Counted from the stretch's first letter, positions 53,985 to 62,921 are shown. The stretch is DNA of 64,000 nt from Chryseobacterium fluminis (GCF_026314945.1 NZ_CP111121.1:4998017-5062016); one strand, 5' to 3'. A program made the numbers and translations. Notes: a model not told the origin generated them from the letters alone.

Positions 53985-54971
53985 TTATTTATTTTGCTCA
54001 GAAATGAATTGACTGACTTTGATTTTTAATTCTTCAAACTCTGCTGATTTGATTTTTAAAGATTCATTTTCAGCTTCCAGTTTTTTAATTCTTTTATTCT
54101 GTTGAATAGAGTATAGAGTTAATTCTTCGATCTTTTCCATAAGTTTTGCATCCATTTCTGCGACATTTATTCCTTTTACAATTACTTCAGATGCTGATGG
54201 CATATTTGGCAGATGCCCCTTCTCTGCAATGTGCTTTTCAACTTCTTCTAATGAGTCTAATTTGTAATCTTTATTAAAAACGTAATCAGCCCAAACATTA
54301 GCTTTAACTTCCACTTCTTTAACAAATATTTTCCCATTAAATCTTGCAGTTGCATTGTTGAAAAATTTGGCCCACACTCCATTATGATTATCTTCGAAAC
54401 CAACATAAGAACCCCCGTCATTCCCATTATTAGGAATTGAAAATAATAAATTTTGGGAGCCTCCTGATCCGGTAGCTAAAGTCCTGAATATTGTATCTCC
54501 TGTACGTGCACCGGTTGCCCAGCAATCATTACATACAGATCTTGCTATTTGAAACGTTCCCAATGAATTAGCAATTTCAACATAGGTTCCGTCAGATTTA
54601 AATACTCTCAAACTGGCTTCAGAATTGGAGGCATCATTTTTTCCGATTTTCACATTCCCAGAAGGATCTTCCAAAACCGCTCTCATCCATGGTTGAGATG
54701 CATTATTATTAGTTTTTCTAAAATACAGGTCCTGGTTAAAAAAACTTCCCGCAAATTGCATCCCGAAATTATTATTTGCATTAGAATGCCTAACATCTAA
54801 TAAATGCCACCAATCAGATGCTCCTGCCGGATAATTAACCGGTACATTAGCTTCATAAAAACCGCTTGCTGTAGTTGGAGCTCCGGCATCGTTTCTTGTT
54901 TGAGTACTTAACACTTGTGAGAATACCATTGGGCTTAAGATAAATCCTGCCAATAATAGAGTTCTTTTCAT
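53985..54971 (-). CDS. Tail-fibre-like secreted protein
   Basis: A 328-aa exported protein: signal peptide MKRTLLLAGFILSPMVFSQ, a beta-rich body (YPAGASDWWHLLDVRHSNAN; GSGGSQNLLFSIPNNGNDGG) and a conserved C-terminal module seen in Bacteroidota tail-fibre-domain proteins (VKANVWADYVFNKDYKLDSL, LEEVEKHIAEKGHLPNMPSA, then a coiled coil LEAENESLKIKSAEFEELKI). It is the first gene of the fibre-T9SS-RHS-immunity operon and would assemble as a trimer through the coiled coil, possibly as a surface spike for contact (inference). Confidence 0.8.
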   Translation of the reverse strand: MKRTLLLAGFILSPMVFSQVLSTQTRNDAGAPTTASGFYEANVPVNYPAGASDWWHLLDVRHSNANNNFGMQFAGSFFNQDLYFRKTNNNASQPWMRAVLEDPSGNVKIGKNDASNSEASLRVFKSDGTYVEIANSLGTFQIARSVCNDCWATGARTGDTIFRTLATGSGGSQNLLFSIPNNGNDGGSYVGFEDNHNGVWAKFFNNATARFNGKIFVKEVEVKANVWADYVFNKDYKLDSLEEVEKHIAEKGHLPNMPSASEVIVKGINVAEMDAKLMEKIEELTLYSIQQNKRIKKLEAENESLKIKSAEFEELKIKVSQFISEQNK

Positions 54972-55451
54972 TTCTTTATTATTTAATTATTATATTATTT
55001 ATATTTAAAAAAGGATCGTACGAATAAAAATAATTCTATGTACATCAAATATTATTTTGAATTTGTTACTATTACTTTAATAGTATTAGATCTGATTGGA
55101 GAAGGTTAACTTCAAAGGCAACAAGTATTGTCGATTTGTTTAGAGGATGGATGATGGATAAATATCACAATAAGAGGTAATTATTACAATATATGTACTT
55201 TATTCGTTAATGTTCTACTTGATAAAAATTATATATAACTTTCTCAATGCATTTATCTAAAATGTAAAAGCATAAGTTAATTTCTGATTAGATTGAATGA
55301 TTACCTTCTATCATTTCCGATTATGCACATGGCAGTATTTAATGATAAATGTTAATGTTGAATATTGGGTTCAAACTTATCACTTAACTTCGAAATGCTA
55401 AAATAGTTATTGTCCCTATTTATAAATTACGACATTTAACTTAAAAGCCAT
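54972..55451. other. Intergenic, promoter region of the RHS operon
   Basis: About 480 bases without a gene. The upstream region of the fibre-like gene is at the left end (54972-55100) and should contain the operon promoter; I could not settle a TAnnTTTG box on the minus strand. CCAT at 55448-55451 is one half of the target duplication of the IS3 element that follows. Confidence 0.5.
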
Positions 55452-55509
55452 TGTAATCTTCCCCAAAAACAGTATCATTTAAAAATATAGTTTTTAAATT
55501 TGGAATACT

Positions 55510-55776
55510 ATGAAAAACAGTAAATTTTCAGAAGTTCAGATTATTAAGATTTTAGCTGAACAAAATCAAGGAAGAACCGTGAATGAGATTTGCCGTGAAC
55601 ACGGGATCAGCCAGCCGACATTTTACAAATGGAAGAGTAAATATGGTGGTTTGGATGTGCAGCAACTCTCTAAAATGAAGGAATTGGAAAAGGAACTCTC
55701 ACAATATAAAAAGATCGTGGCTGAACTTACGCTGGAAAACGTGGTAATGAAAGATGTGATTGCAAAAAAGCTTTAA
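55510..55776 (+). CDS. IS3-family transposase OrfA
   Basis: An 88-aa DNA-binding protein: MKNSKFSEVQIIKILAEQNQ, HTH (VNEICREHGISQPTFYKWKS), leucine-zipper (LEKELSQYKKIVAELTLENV) and the end IAKKL at the stop, just after the slippery A-run. Intact. Confidence 0.9.
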   Translation: MKNSKFSEVQIIKILAEQNQGRTVNEICREHGISQPTFYKWKSKYGGLDVQQLSKMKELEKELSQYKKIVAELTLENVVMKDVIAKKL

Positions 55777-56696
55777 CACCTTCCGAGAAGCGGGAACTGG
55801 TCGTTTATTCCGGATCGGAACACGGAATAAGCATTCGGAATGCGTGTAGACTTTTTATCATAAACAGTTCGGTATTTTATTATAAAAGAAAGAAAAATAA
55901 TGAGGATGATAAGATTCGGGAGGAGTTGATTTTGCTCGCAGAACAGCATCAGACCTGGGGATTTTGGACAATGCACCACCGTTTGAGAAATTTGGGTTTC
56001 GGGTGGAATCACAAACGGGTTTACAGGATTTACAAATCGATGAAACTGAATCTAAGAAGTAAACGAAAGAAACGGCTTCCGGCAAGGGTGAAAGAGCCTT
56101 TGCTTCGTCCTGTTTATCCTAACGTAACGTGGAGTATGGATTTTATGCACGATACTCTGGAGAATGGTAAAAGCGTTAGAAGCCTTAATATCATTGATGA
56201 TTTTAACAGAGAAATTTTGAATATTACCATCGACACCAGTTTACCATCAGCAAGAGTTGTTTCTGAGCTGGAACAACTAATCGACTGGCGTGGGAAACCT
56301 GAAACGATAAGAGTTGACAATGGTCCAGAGTTTATTGCTGAAAAACTAAAAGACTGGTGCAATAAAAATGAAGTCGCGCTTCATTATATTCAGCCTGGAA
56401 AACCAACGCAAAACTCTTTGGTAGAAAGATTCAACAGAACTTTTCGGACAGAATTCTTAGATGTTTATTTATTTGAGAACATCAGTCAGATGAGACATTA
56501 TTCGGAAATTTGGATGTGGATGTATAATAATGAGCGGCCTCACAAATCATTGCAATACCTCACGCCGAGGGATTTTTTATTGAAATATGGAAAACTAACC
56601 CAAACTAAGGCCAACGAGTTTCCCACATTCCAACAAAATTTTAACAACGACAACAATAAATTATTAACTAAAAGCTCTACTTTTAAGTGTACTTAA
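55770..56696 (+). CDS. IS3-family transposase OrfB
   Basis: The integrase part, open from the frameshift site (ALTPSEKRELVVYSGSEHGI) to 56696. HTH_21-like part (TWGFWTMHHRLRNLGFGWNH), then the DDE core: WSMDFMHDTLENGKSVRSL (Asp), IRVDNGPEFIAEKL (Asp), NSLVERFNRTFRTEFLD (Glu), and the ending ERPHKSLQYLTPRDF. The codon at 55926 is only a TTG; expression by -1 frameshift from OrfA is the expected route. Intact. Confidence 0.9.
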   Translation, partial: ALTPSEKRELVVYSGSEHGISIRNACRLFIINSSVFYYKRKKNNEDDKIREELILLAEQHQTWGFWTMHHRLRNLGFGWNHKRVYRIYKSMKLNLRSKRKKRLPARVKEPLLRPVYPNVTWSMDFMHDTLENGKSVRSLNIIDDFNREILNITIDTSLPSARVVSELEQLIDWRGKPETIRVDNGPEFIAEKLKDWCNKNEVALHYIQPGKPTQNSLVERFNRTFRTEFLDVYLFENISQMRHYSEIWMWMYNNERPHKSLQYLTPRDFLLKYGKLTQTKANEFPTFQQNFNNDNNKLLTKSSTFKCT

Positions 56697-56712
56697 GATG
56701 GGTGAGATTACA

Positions 56713-57050
56713 CCATGCTTATATAAAATGTTGCTAATTAGATATTTATTTTATTAAAATAGAAATAACTCAATTGATAATATTAAAAAAAAATTCTTTA
56801 ATAAATCATTCTTATTCCACTATTTAAAATTTATATAAAGTATAAAATAGCTCATTAATGGTTAAGTGGATGAATATAAATGATACAATTTGAAAATTTA
56901 ATTCAACTGTTTTTTAGATTTGATTATTATTATTATTATTATTATCCAGATGTATAAATGTAGATTACAAGTCATATTGACCACCATTTTAAGTCAAAGT
57001 GACCATGTGCGTTCGGTTTAAATCGGCTATCAGTTATCGAAGCAGTTTAT
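56713..57050. other. Gap with an IS21-like end and a microsatellite
   Basis: Holds the second CCAT of the IS3 target duplication, a run of ATT units (56923-56945), and from about 56975 TTGACCACCATTTTAAGTCA, then AAAGTGACCATG. This resembles the terminal repeats of IS21-family elements in Bacteroidota, in which GACCACC and AAAGTGACCA words are spaced like this. It is adjacent to the decayed RHS tip at 57051. No istA or istB gene is present. Confidence 0.45.
56923..56945 (+). repeat. ATT microsatellite
   Basis: About seven to eight ATT units in a row. It is not in a recognisable gene; it may vary in length between strains but has no assigned role. Confidence 0.6.
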
Positions 57051-57324
57051 CCGACCAGTCCTTATACTTGTGTAGCCAATAATCCTTTTTCAAGGGTAAA
57101 TTTTGACGGAAGATCGTTTAATGATGATGATACTATTGATGTTTCCGGAGATAGACTTGTTTTTCTTACAGGTAAGAGCATCAGCAGTCGTTTCGTGGAG
57201 AAGTCCTGTGATGGCAACGGTGGTGGATATACCTTTTCTGGAAAGGATGCCGGCCTATGTAGATTATTTTGCAAACGGAAAAATTAATGAATCTTGTTCT
57301 TTTAAAAATGGAGAGGCTATGTGA
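57051..57324 (+). pseudogene. RHS core end with a different C-terminal tip, decayed
   Basis: The frame opens with PTSPYTCVANNPFSRVNFDG, the last motif of an RHS core (YxYVxNNPxxxxDxDGR in the family), then continues SFNDDDTIDVSGDRLVFLT, FVEKSCDGNGGGYTFSGKDA, and after a frameshift near 57255 YVDYFANGKINESCSFKNGE and the stop at 57324. It is a short RHS tip unlike that of the large RHS gene. The core upstream is missing, so it is an orphan tip like those left by tip exchange. It lies beside an IS21-like end and an intact IS3. Confidence 0.55.
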
Positions 57325-57592
57325 TGGACAATAATGAGCAGACAAACTACTTATTGAGGTATATTATGATTGCTTTCAGAAAGCAGTCTGAAAATTTTGG
57401 CTTTCGCTATTTTGTTTCTTTGGAATAAAGATAAAAGGGTTTATTATTACAGTATTTTAATTGTAGTACCAGTTTTTAGCTGAATAATATTTAACAAAAA
57501 ATTTTTTTTTTTGTTAAATATTTCTGTTTATGATATCATTCATATTTGGGGAAATTACCATTGTTTATTATCAATTCATTAAACTATTACAC
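57325..57592. other. Gap after the RHS tip
   Basis: A short membrane-like frame (SSLKILAFAILFLWNKDKRV, then YYYSILIVVPVFS) ends near 57482. It has no good start codon and could be the remnant of the immunity gene for the decayed tip, but this is a guess. A -7 box for the next gene lies at its right edge. Confidence 0.3.
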
Positions 57593-57600
57593 TAAATTTG
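57593..57600 (+). promoter_or_regulatory. -7 box TAAATTTG
   Basis: Fits TAnnTTTG and lies 18 nt before the ATG at 57619, so transcripts would have a very short leader. No convincing -33 element. Confidence 0.35.
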
Positions 57601-57618
57601 CCGGCGAAACTAATTTTC

Positions 57619-59433
57619 ATGAAGAAGTACCTCTTAGTTTTGATCGGATTGATCATTTCCTCATTCTCATTTGCTCAAAAACCAGTGTCACGAATCTATT
57701 CTGATTATGCAGGATACTGGAACAGTAGTATGAGCGCGACTATAAAGCCCGACAACAGTCATAACCTACTTGCCTTTACCTGGGATCCTGACGGAACAGG
57801 CCCATTACCCGAAAAAACATTTAGTACTGGTGTTAATAATGCATTACTAACCAACAAAGGAGTGTCTTATACTGCAGGAAGTTATATAGCATTGCCTGTA
57901 TATACAATACCTACCCCTAATAGTGAGACTTATATTGGGGTTGGCCAATTATATGGCGGAGCGGGTAATGTCTCGCCTCTTCCTGTGAATAATAATCTGG
58001 TGCAATATCTTTCAGATGGAATTCAGGGGCTCGACTTAGGAACAGCGTTATTTAATATAACCTCAGGATCCAGCATAAGCTTGAATACTTTAGGAATTGT
58101 ACCTTCATCGATCGGTGATAATGTTCCTGATTTAATTTTTACGCAGGTAGGTACAATCAATGATACTACATTACCTGATACTTTTAGGTTTGTGAATCAA
58201 TCGGGTCAGACTGTAGGGACGCAGTACGTAGTTTCTTTCAGTACAGTTCCTGTTATTGGAAGTGCGTGTTGGAAATTTTATCATGCAAATACAAATCCTC
58301 CTACATACAGTGCGAGTACTTCAAGTTCCTGTACTAGAGTTATCCGTGTACTGGCGGCTGACTGGTCCGAATTTGGCATTAATTCTACAAACTATTCTCA
58401 GGCAGTTCAGCTAATTCAGACATTTTCCGGTTCATCAGATTTAGCATTTATCGGAGCCTATAATGAACAGTCTATTACATTTGCGGCAAGTTTCAACGGT
58501 TCTGTTTTTAATGATAATAACGCCGGTACTCCCGACGGTATTGGATATAATGGTATATCAATGACTTTGCGCAGTAACGGAACATTTGTAAAAAATACTG
58601 TTACCAACAGCAATGGATTTTATTTCTTTGATAATATCAATACCAATACTTTTCCAGGACCATATACTATCGAAATGACTGTTCCAGCAGGTTTTTCTGT
58701 TGTTGGAAATCGCGTTGGAACAACTTCTAATATAATATCTGCTGTACTTTCTACAGGATCTTCGCAAGGTAATAATTTTGGAATAAACCGACCACCCGTT
58801 GCGGCAAATGATACTTTTTCAGCACCTAAAAATAATCTGAAGACATTTAACTTAATAGCAAATGACAATGATTTTGATGGAGGCGTTTTAATTCCTGCAA
58901 GTATAAATCTTATTGCTCCCACTAATTCTATTAACAGAATCAGCAGCGGTGGAAACGTAAAAGGTTTTGATATTAGCAGTCAAGGCAACTGGAAAGTTGA
59001 TGATTTTGGAATTCTGACTTTTACTCCAGCGACAAATTTCTACAATACAGCCACAACGATCCAGTATACCATTAAAGATAACGCAGGACTGATCAGCAAT
59101 ACCGCAAATATTAATATTGATGTTAACTACTGTTACAAACCTGGGGCTGGCGGTAATCCTGCTTCATACACGAAACTGGGCATATCGACATTGTCTGAAC
59201 GTTATAGAAACTGGCCTGAAGGACCAGATATCTCTCAAGGCGGTATACCCAATGGTTTTATTGCTTTGAATTCTACCGATAAAGGGATGGTTATCAGCCG
59301 AGTTTTAAATTCATCAGTTGTGCCTGATCCTAAAAAAGGTATGATTGTCTATGATATAGCTTCTCAATGTATAAAATTATATAATGGTTCAGTCTGGAAT
59401 TGCATTAAGAGAACCTGTAACGAATCTAACTAA
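57619..59433 (+). CDS. Surface protein with SdrD-like and cadherin-like domains
   Basis: A 604-aa exported protein: signal peptide MKKYLLVLIGLIISSFSFAQ (start ATG at 57619; a TTG at 57598 would be poor). The N-terminal 260 residues form a beta-rich domain of unknown kind. Then an SdrD B-like domain (GSVFNDNNAGTPDGIGYNG; GFYFFDNINTNTFPGPYTIE) with a calcium-binding look, a tandem cadherin-like domain (PPVAANDTFSAPKNNLKTFN, LIANDNDFDGG), and a C-terminal module KGMIVYDIASQCIKLYNGSVWN also seen in the next gene. It probably displays adhesive domains on the cell surface. Followed 2 nt later by a second secreted gene. Confidence 0.8.
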   Translation: MKKYLLVLIGLIISSFSFAQKPVSRIYSDYAGYWNSSMSATIKPDNSHNLLAFTWDPDGTGPLPEKTFSTGVNNALLTNKGVSYTAGSYIALPVYTIPTPNSETYIGVGQLYGGAGNVSPLPVNNNLVQYLSDGIQGLDLGTALFNITSGSSISLNTLGIVPSSIGDNVPDLIFTQVGTINDTTLPDTFRFVNQSGQTVGTQYVVSFSTVPVIGSACWKFYHANTNPPTYSASTSSSCTRVIRVLAADWSEFGINSTNYSQAVQLIQTFSGSSDLAFIGAYNEQSITFAASFNGSVFNDNNAGTPDGIGYNGISMTLRSNGTFVKNTVTNSNGFYFFDNINTNTFPGPYTIEMTVPAGFSVVGNRVGTTSNIISAVLSTGSSQGNNFGINRPPVAANDTFSAPKNNLKTFNLIANDNDFDGGVLIPASINLIAPTNSINRISSGGNVKGFDISSQGNWKVDDFGILTFTPATNFYNTATTIQYTIKDNAGLISNTANINIDVNYCYKPGAGGNPASYTKLGISTLSERYRNWPEGPDISQGGIPNGFIALNSTDKGMVISRVLNSSVVPDPKKGMIVYDIASQCIKLYNGSVWNCIKRTCNESN

Positions 59434-59435
59434 TA

Positions 59436-59975
59436 ATGAAAAAAGCAATTACTTTACCATTTATTCTACTTTTAGCAATAGCTCATGCACAGGTTGCAAT
59501 TGGCAAAACCAGTCTTTCAGGAAGCGGCTCATTACTGGAATTTTCCGGTAATACCGCCAGCAATCAGCTTACTGATATTGAAACCATAAATACCAAAGGT
59601 CTTATTTTACCTGCAGTAAATTCCATGCCGTCTGCAGCAAATTCACAAAACGGAACATTTGTTTTTGACAGACAGAGCGGGAAAAACAAATTTTATGAAA
59701 ATAACTTGTGGAAAGATATGTCGGATGAAGGAAGCAGCAGTGGTATGGTGCCTATGACAGGAAGTGAAGTAGGTGACGGTGTAATCATTGGGTCGGGATC
59801 AAGCTCTGCGAAAGGTGTTTTGATTTTTGAATCACCAGATAAAGCGCTTGTACTGCCTCATATTAAAAATCCTCATTTGTCTGTACAAAAACCTTATCCG
59901 GGAATGATATGCTACGATACTGTAAGCAATTCAATCGCTGTTTATGATGGTGTCAACTGGAATTATTGGAAGTAA
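59436..59975 (+). CDS. Small secreted surface protein, 179 aa
   Basis: Signal peptide MKKAITLPFILLLAIAHAQ, then a beta-rich body (GSLLEFSGNTASNQLTDIET; KGLILPAVNSMPSAANSQNG) and a C-terminal module PGMICYDTVSNSIAVYDGVN, then WNYWK, matching the end of the 604-aa protein upstream. It starts 2 nt after that gene's stop, so they are one operon. The shared C-terminal module may be an exported-protein recognition or fold unit (inference). Not a standard T9SS sorting domain. Confidence 0.7.
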   Translation: MKKAITLPFILLLAIAHAQVAIGKTSLSGSGSLLEFSGNTASNQLTDIETINTKGLILPAVNSMPSAANSQNGTFVFDRQSGKNKFYENNLWKDMSDEGSSSGMVPMTGSEVGDGVIIGSGSSSAKGVLIFESPDKALVLPHIKNPHLSVQKPYPGMICYDTVSNSIAVYDGVNWNYWK

Positions 59976-60313
59976 TATTACAGGCATTAATTAATATATA
60001 AAGACTATTTGGTTGACGCTCTTTCGAGTGCACTTACAATTCAGCGTATCCACGAGTCCTTCTTCGCGTGAATTACCTGACTTCAATATTTGTAGGATAG
60101 GAGCCAATTCATTTTAATAGGACCCGAAATGAAATTCGAAAATGAAAATAAAATACAGACAGAAAATGCGAATGTTTTATTCTATAATCCTGTGATCAAT
60201 CAAAAATTTAGACTTTAAATCAAGTAGTCTAAGAACTGACACTATTTAAATCTTAAAAACTGATTTTACTTTAATTATAGAACTTAATATTGAAACAAGT
60301 TTATACAATAAAC

Positions 60314-60347
60314 AAGCCTTCAACACTTAGAAAGTCATGAAGGCTTT
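60314..60347 (+). terminator. Hairpin terminator
   Basis: AAGCCTTCA pairs with TGAAGGCTT around ACACTTAGAAAGTC and is followed by T-rich DNA. It matches the position and loop (TTAGAAAGT) of the hairpin at 33680. Confidence 0.6.
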
Positions 60348-60422
60348 CTATTATGACTCCGTGTAGTTATTTTACTACATGAACTTCCATTTTCCACTAC
60401 AGAGAAAATTTTATCGCCGCCG

Positions 60423-60430
60423 TAGATTTG
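60423..60430 (+). promoter_or_regulatory. -7 box TAGATTTG, conserved in the paralogue
   Basis: Counterpart of TAGCTTTG at 33788; differs only at a free position of TAnnTTTG. It ends 52 nt before the ATG of the 181-aa gene. Confidence 0.55.
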
Positions 60431-60482
60431 TCATGTTCAAGAGAGAACAATTAAACAAAAATAAAAATTAAATACTACTGTC

Positions 60483-61028
60483 ATGATAAAACAAATCGCC
60501 ATCGCAGCCTTAAGTATCGGAGCATTCATACTGGGAACTAATAATGTTCAGGCTCAGAATACTACCGCAACCACTACGGTAAGCATCACGCTGAATGATG
60601 TCATCTCTATTGATGCGGGAAGTACTGCCATTGCCGGTGCTGTTGCCTTTAACTATGCTACTGCTGCGGATTATAATTCGGAGAAAACAGTGGCCCAGGC
60701 CAACGCCCTGAAAGTAACCTCAACAAAGAATTTTAATGTAAAGGTAAAAGCAGGCGGTGCGAGCTTCGTGAACGGAACCAACCTGATCCCGGTAGATGTT
60801 TTAACCATCAAAGCTTCAGCAGCTGCAGGAACTATGGGTGGAACAAAAAGTGCTGTAGTTTTATCGGCAACAGATCAGACTTTAGTAGCCAATGCTCCTC
60901 TTGGAAGCGCCTTGACCCTGAATCTGGACTATACCATTCCAGCGGCGAAATCATCATCTTCTGATATTTTAGGAAAACCGGCCGGAACGTATACTCAAAC
61001 AGTAACTTATACGGCAACAGCTTTATAA
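60483..61028 (+). CDS. Secreted DUF4402/pilin-like protein, 181 aa (copy 2)
   Basis: Signal peptide MIKQIAIAALSIGAFILGTN (cleavage near QAQN) and the same beta-rich mature protein as the copy at 33849, with only scattered substitutions (for example AIAGAVAF for ASGGAVAF and TKSAVV for TKNVVV). It stands 500 nt after the two-gene surface operon but has its own promoter and terminator. Secreted, probably a structural or coat subunit. Having two almost identical copies 27 kb apart suggests recent duplication or gene conversion. Confidence 0.75.
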   Translation: MIKQIAIAALSIGAFILGTNNVQAQNTTATTTVSITLNDVISIDAGSTAIAGAVAFNYATAADYNSEKTVAQANALKVTSTKNFNVKVKAGGASFVNGTNLIPVDVLTIKASAAAGTMGGTKSAVVLSATDQTLVANAPLGSALTLNLDYTIPAAKSSSSDILGKPAGTYTQTVTYTATAL

Positions 61029-61069
61029 GTGAATTTTTTCATATTAATATTTTGTGATTTGGTGTATCG

Positions 61070-61093
61070 AAGGCTTCCTACAGGAGGCCTTTG
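61070..61093 (+). terminator. Hairpin terminator
   Basis: AAGGCTTCC pairs (one G-U) with GGAGGCCTT over TACA and is followed by TTGATTTTG. Located 40 nt after the 181-aa gene. Confidence 0.55.
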
Positions 61094-61322
61094 ATTTTGT
61101 ATGTATTGATACCGATATAAATAAAATTCAAATCCGGGAATAAGTATCTATCAGCTGTAAGGTAGAATCTATGTTTTGGACATTTAAATCTAATTAATAC
61201 AGCACCCCAAACATTCCGTAAATTTATTAAGCTGTCTTATATATTTTTTAAAGTTATTAAATCTCAAAAAACCATTGTCTTCCTAATTATTCTTTTAAAT
61301 ATATCTGGTTATTTAGAAAATA

Positions 61323-61440
61323 AAAGCTCCAGCTGAAAACTGGAGCTTAATACAAATGATGAAAAATAATTTATTACTAAGAATAAATACATAGTAATTA
61401 ATTCATCATAAATATAATAAAACAAATTAACATACACTCA
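61323..61440 (+). repeat. Hairpin-containing repeat, copy 1
   Basis: A perfect stem AAGCTCCAG/CTGGAGCTT, followed by an AT-rich tail (TACAAATGATGAAAAATAAT, later TAGTAATTAATTCATCATAA). A very similar 110-bp unit at 62951 has the same tail. The two flank the NUMOD4-type gene. Confidence 0.75.
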
Positions 61441-61745
61441 GTACATTCAAATAATAGCAGGAAAAATTATTTCAGGTCTTTTTTTGCTTTTCTGGACCTT
61501 TCCTCTTATGTGTCAATTTTTAAAAGAGGTTTGAGATTACTTTAATGCAGTTATAGTAACCTGTCGTATCCATAAGTTATTTTTCTTTATTTGCTGTCAC
61601 GCATTCTTCGAAAACTTATAAATTTGTCCAGCTTTTTTACTACCTATGATAAGGAGTTAAGTTAAAATTTAGGTAACGAAAAGATTAATTAACTGGAAAT
61701 AGAATTAAATCGCAAAAAACGATATTTCACAACAAAATTTCTCAA

Positions 61746-62921
61746 GTGATGCAACTACCTCTAGAATTGGAAGACCAGTACGTGAAAAATGTCTTATATA
61801 ATACTAATCTGGATGATCTTCCGGGTGAAGAATGGAAAATAATCGAGGATCTTGAAAACTATGCCATCTCTAATATGGGAAGGGTGAAAAGTCTGGAGCG
61901 GCTAACTCCAATGGCCAATGGGGGATATCGTAAGGATGGGGAGAGAATTATCAAATTGAGTTTTGTAAAATATTTTAACCGTTATCTCCAGCGCACTTTT
62001 TATCATGTGTTTTGTGGATTTTCCCTTGAAGGAAAGAAGTTTCGACGATCGGTTGCTCGCCTTGTTTATTATTATTTTATTGAGAAATTTAGCATGGATG
62101 ATCAGCATATAGCCATTTCTTATCGTGATACTAATTCTCTTCATCTGAACTATAATAATTTGGAACTGCTTTCCATTAGTGAAATACACCTTAAAAAATT
62201 TCGTAAAAAAAGGGCCAGTCAAGCTAAGCAGGCGGTTAGCCAATATACCGTGTATGGTGAACATATTTCTAATTTTAAAAGTATTGTTGCTGCCAGTAAA
62301 GCTTCAGGAACCAGTCCGGGTGGTATATTCTCTGTGTTGAAGAAGATTAGTTTTACGGCAGGAGGTTTTCGGTGGTTTCCCGATGATTATATACCTCAGG
62401 AAAATGATTTTTTGACAACCAAAAAAAATAAAGCTTTAGGCAGTAAAGAAACTCTTAATGTTTCCTTATGGGAAAAATTAGGCAAACCTGATATTGACCA
62501 AAACCATCCGCCTGCCTGCGTCAATTTATCCCTTTTAAACCTTCCGGAAGAGCTATGGAAAGAAATACCGGATTTCGAAGGGCAGTATATCATCTCTAAT
62601 AAAGGAAGGGTTAAACGCAGAAGTGGATGGGTGCATGTCACCAGGAGTAAAATCTTTGCAAGAGAAAAAATGATGCCTCTCAGAATGGTAAATTCTATAA
62701 GTAAAAATCCGCATCTAAGTGTAAATCTCAGAAAAAACGGCCGTAATGTTAATATGTCAATCTCCCGTTTAATGTATTATTGTTTTGTGCAGGAATTTGA
62801 TCTTAATGACAGAAGTCTTGTCATCAAGAATTTAAACGAGCCAAAATGGGATATAGACCCTTTAAAGCTCTCGCTTATTACAATTTATTCTTTAACTCAT
62901 CCAGAATTACCGGATGAATAA
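61746..62921 (+). CDS. Tandem NUMOD4-type HNH-like protein
   Basis: A 391-aa soluble protein with a repeated plan. Each half begins with a NUMOD4 motif: PGEEWKIIEDLENYAISNMG with RVKSLER, and PEELWKEIPDFEGQYIISNK with GRVKRRSG. Each continues with a His-motif-like segment (SVARLVYYYFIEKF; SISRLMYYCFVQEF). The first half also has a NUMOD1-like DNA-binding segment (SQYTVYGEHISNFKSIVAAS). In true HNH proteins the core reads VNHIDGxKxNN; here it is ISYRDTNSLHLN and KNLNEPKWDI, so the catalytic His is missing and cleavage activity is doubtful. It may now be a DNA-binding regulator or a dead homing-type gene. It lies alone between two copies of a hairpin repeat. Confidence 0.75.
   Translation: MMQLPLELEDQYVKNVLYNTNLDDLPGEEWKIIEDLENYAISNMGRVKSLERLTPMANGGYRKDGERIIKLSFVKYFNRYLQRTFYHVFCGFSLEGKKFRRSVARLVYYYFIEKFSMDDQHIAISYRDTNSLHLNYNNLELLSISEIHLKKFRKKRASQAKQAVSQYTVYGEHISNFKSIVAASKASGTSPGGIFSVLKKISFTAGGFRWFPDDYIPQENDFLTTKKNKALGSKETLNVSLWEKLGKPDIDQNHPPACVNLSLLNLPEELWKEIPDFEGQYIISNKGRVKRRSGWVHVTRSKIFAREKMMPLRMVNSISKNPHLSVNLRKNGRNVNMSISRLMYYCFVQEFDLNDRSLVIKNLNEPKWDIDPLKLSLITIYSLTHPELPDE

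Larger units (their letters stand above)
55452..56712 (+). mobile_element. Complete IS3-family element with 4-bp target duplication
   Basis: About 1261 bp. Inverted ends: TGTAATCTTCCCCAAAAACA at 55452 and, read backwards from 56712, TGTAATCTCACCCATCTTAA; further matches follow. The target duplication CCAT flanks both sides (55448-55451 and 56713-56716). orfA and orfB overlap at A AAA AAG (55763-55770). All parts look intact, so this is probably a recent insertion. Confidence 0.93.
60314..61034 (+). repeat. Duplicated segment, copy 2 (partner 33680-34400)
   Basis: Contains the hairpin, a short TGTAGT/ACTACA stem, the promoter box and the complete 181-aa gene, in the same order and with near-identical sequence to the segment at 33680-34400. 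Confidence 0.8.
61029..61745. other. Intergenic with hairpins and a repeat
   Basis: Holds the terminator of the 181-aa gene (61070-61093) and copy 1 of the repeat at 61323-61440. The remaining 300 bases before 61746 show no gene. Confidence 0.45.

Noticed and set aside
56923..56945. ATT run as a phase-variation switch
   Set aside because: It is not inside a reading frame or between promoter boxes that I can recognise.
57062..57324. 73-aa plus and 70-aa minus frames
   Set aside because: The RHS-core motif and its continuation lie in the third frame (57051-57287); only the last part of the 73-aa frame is real, as the shifted end of that remnant.
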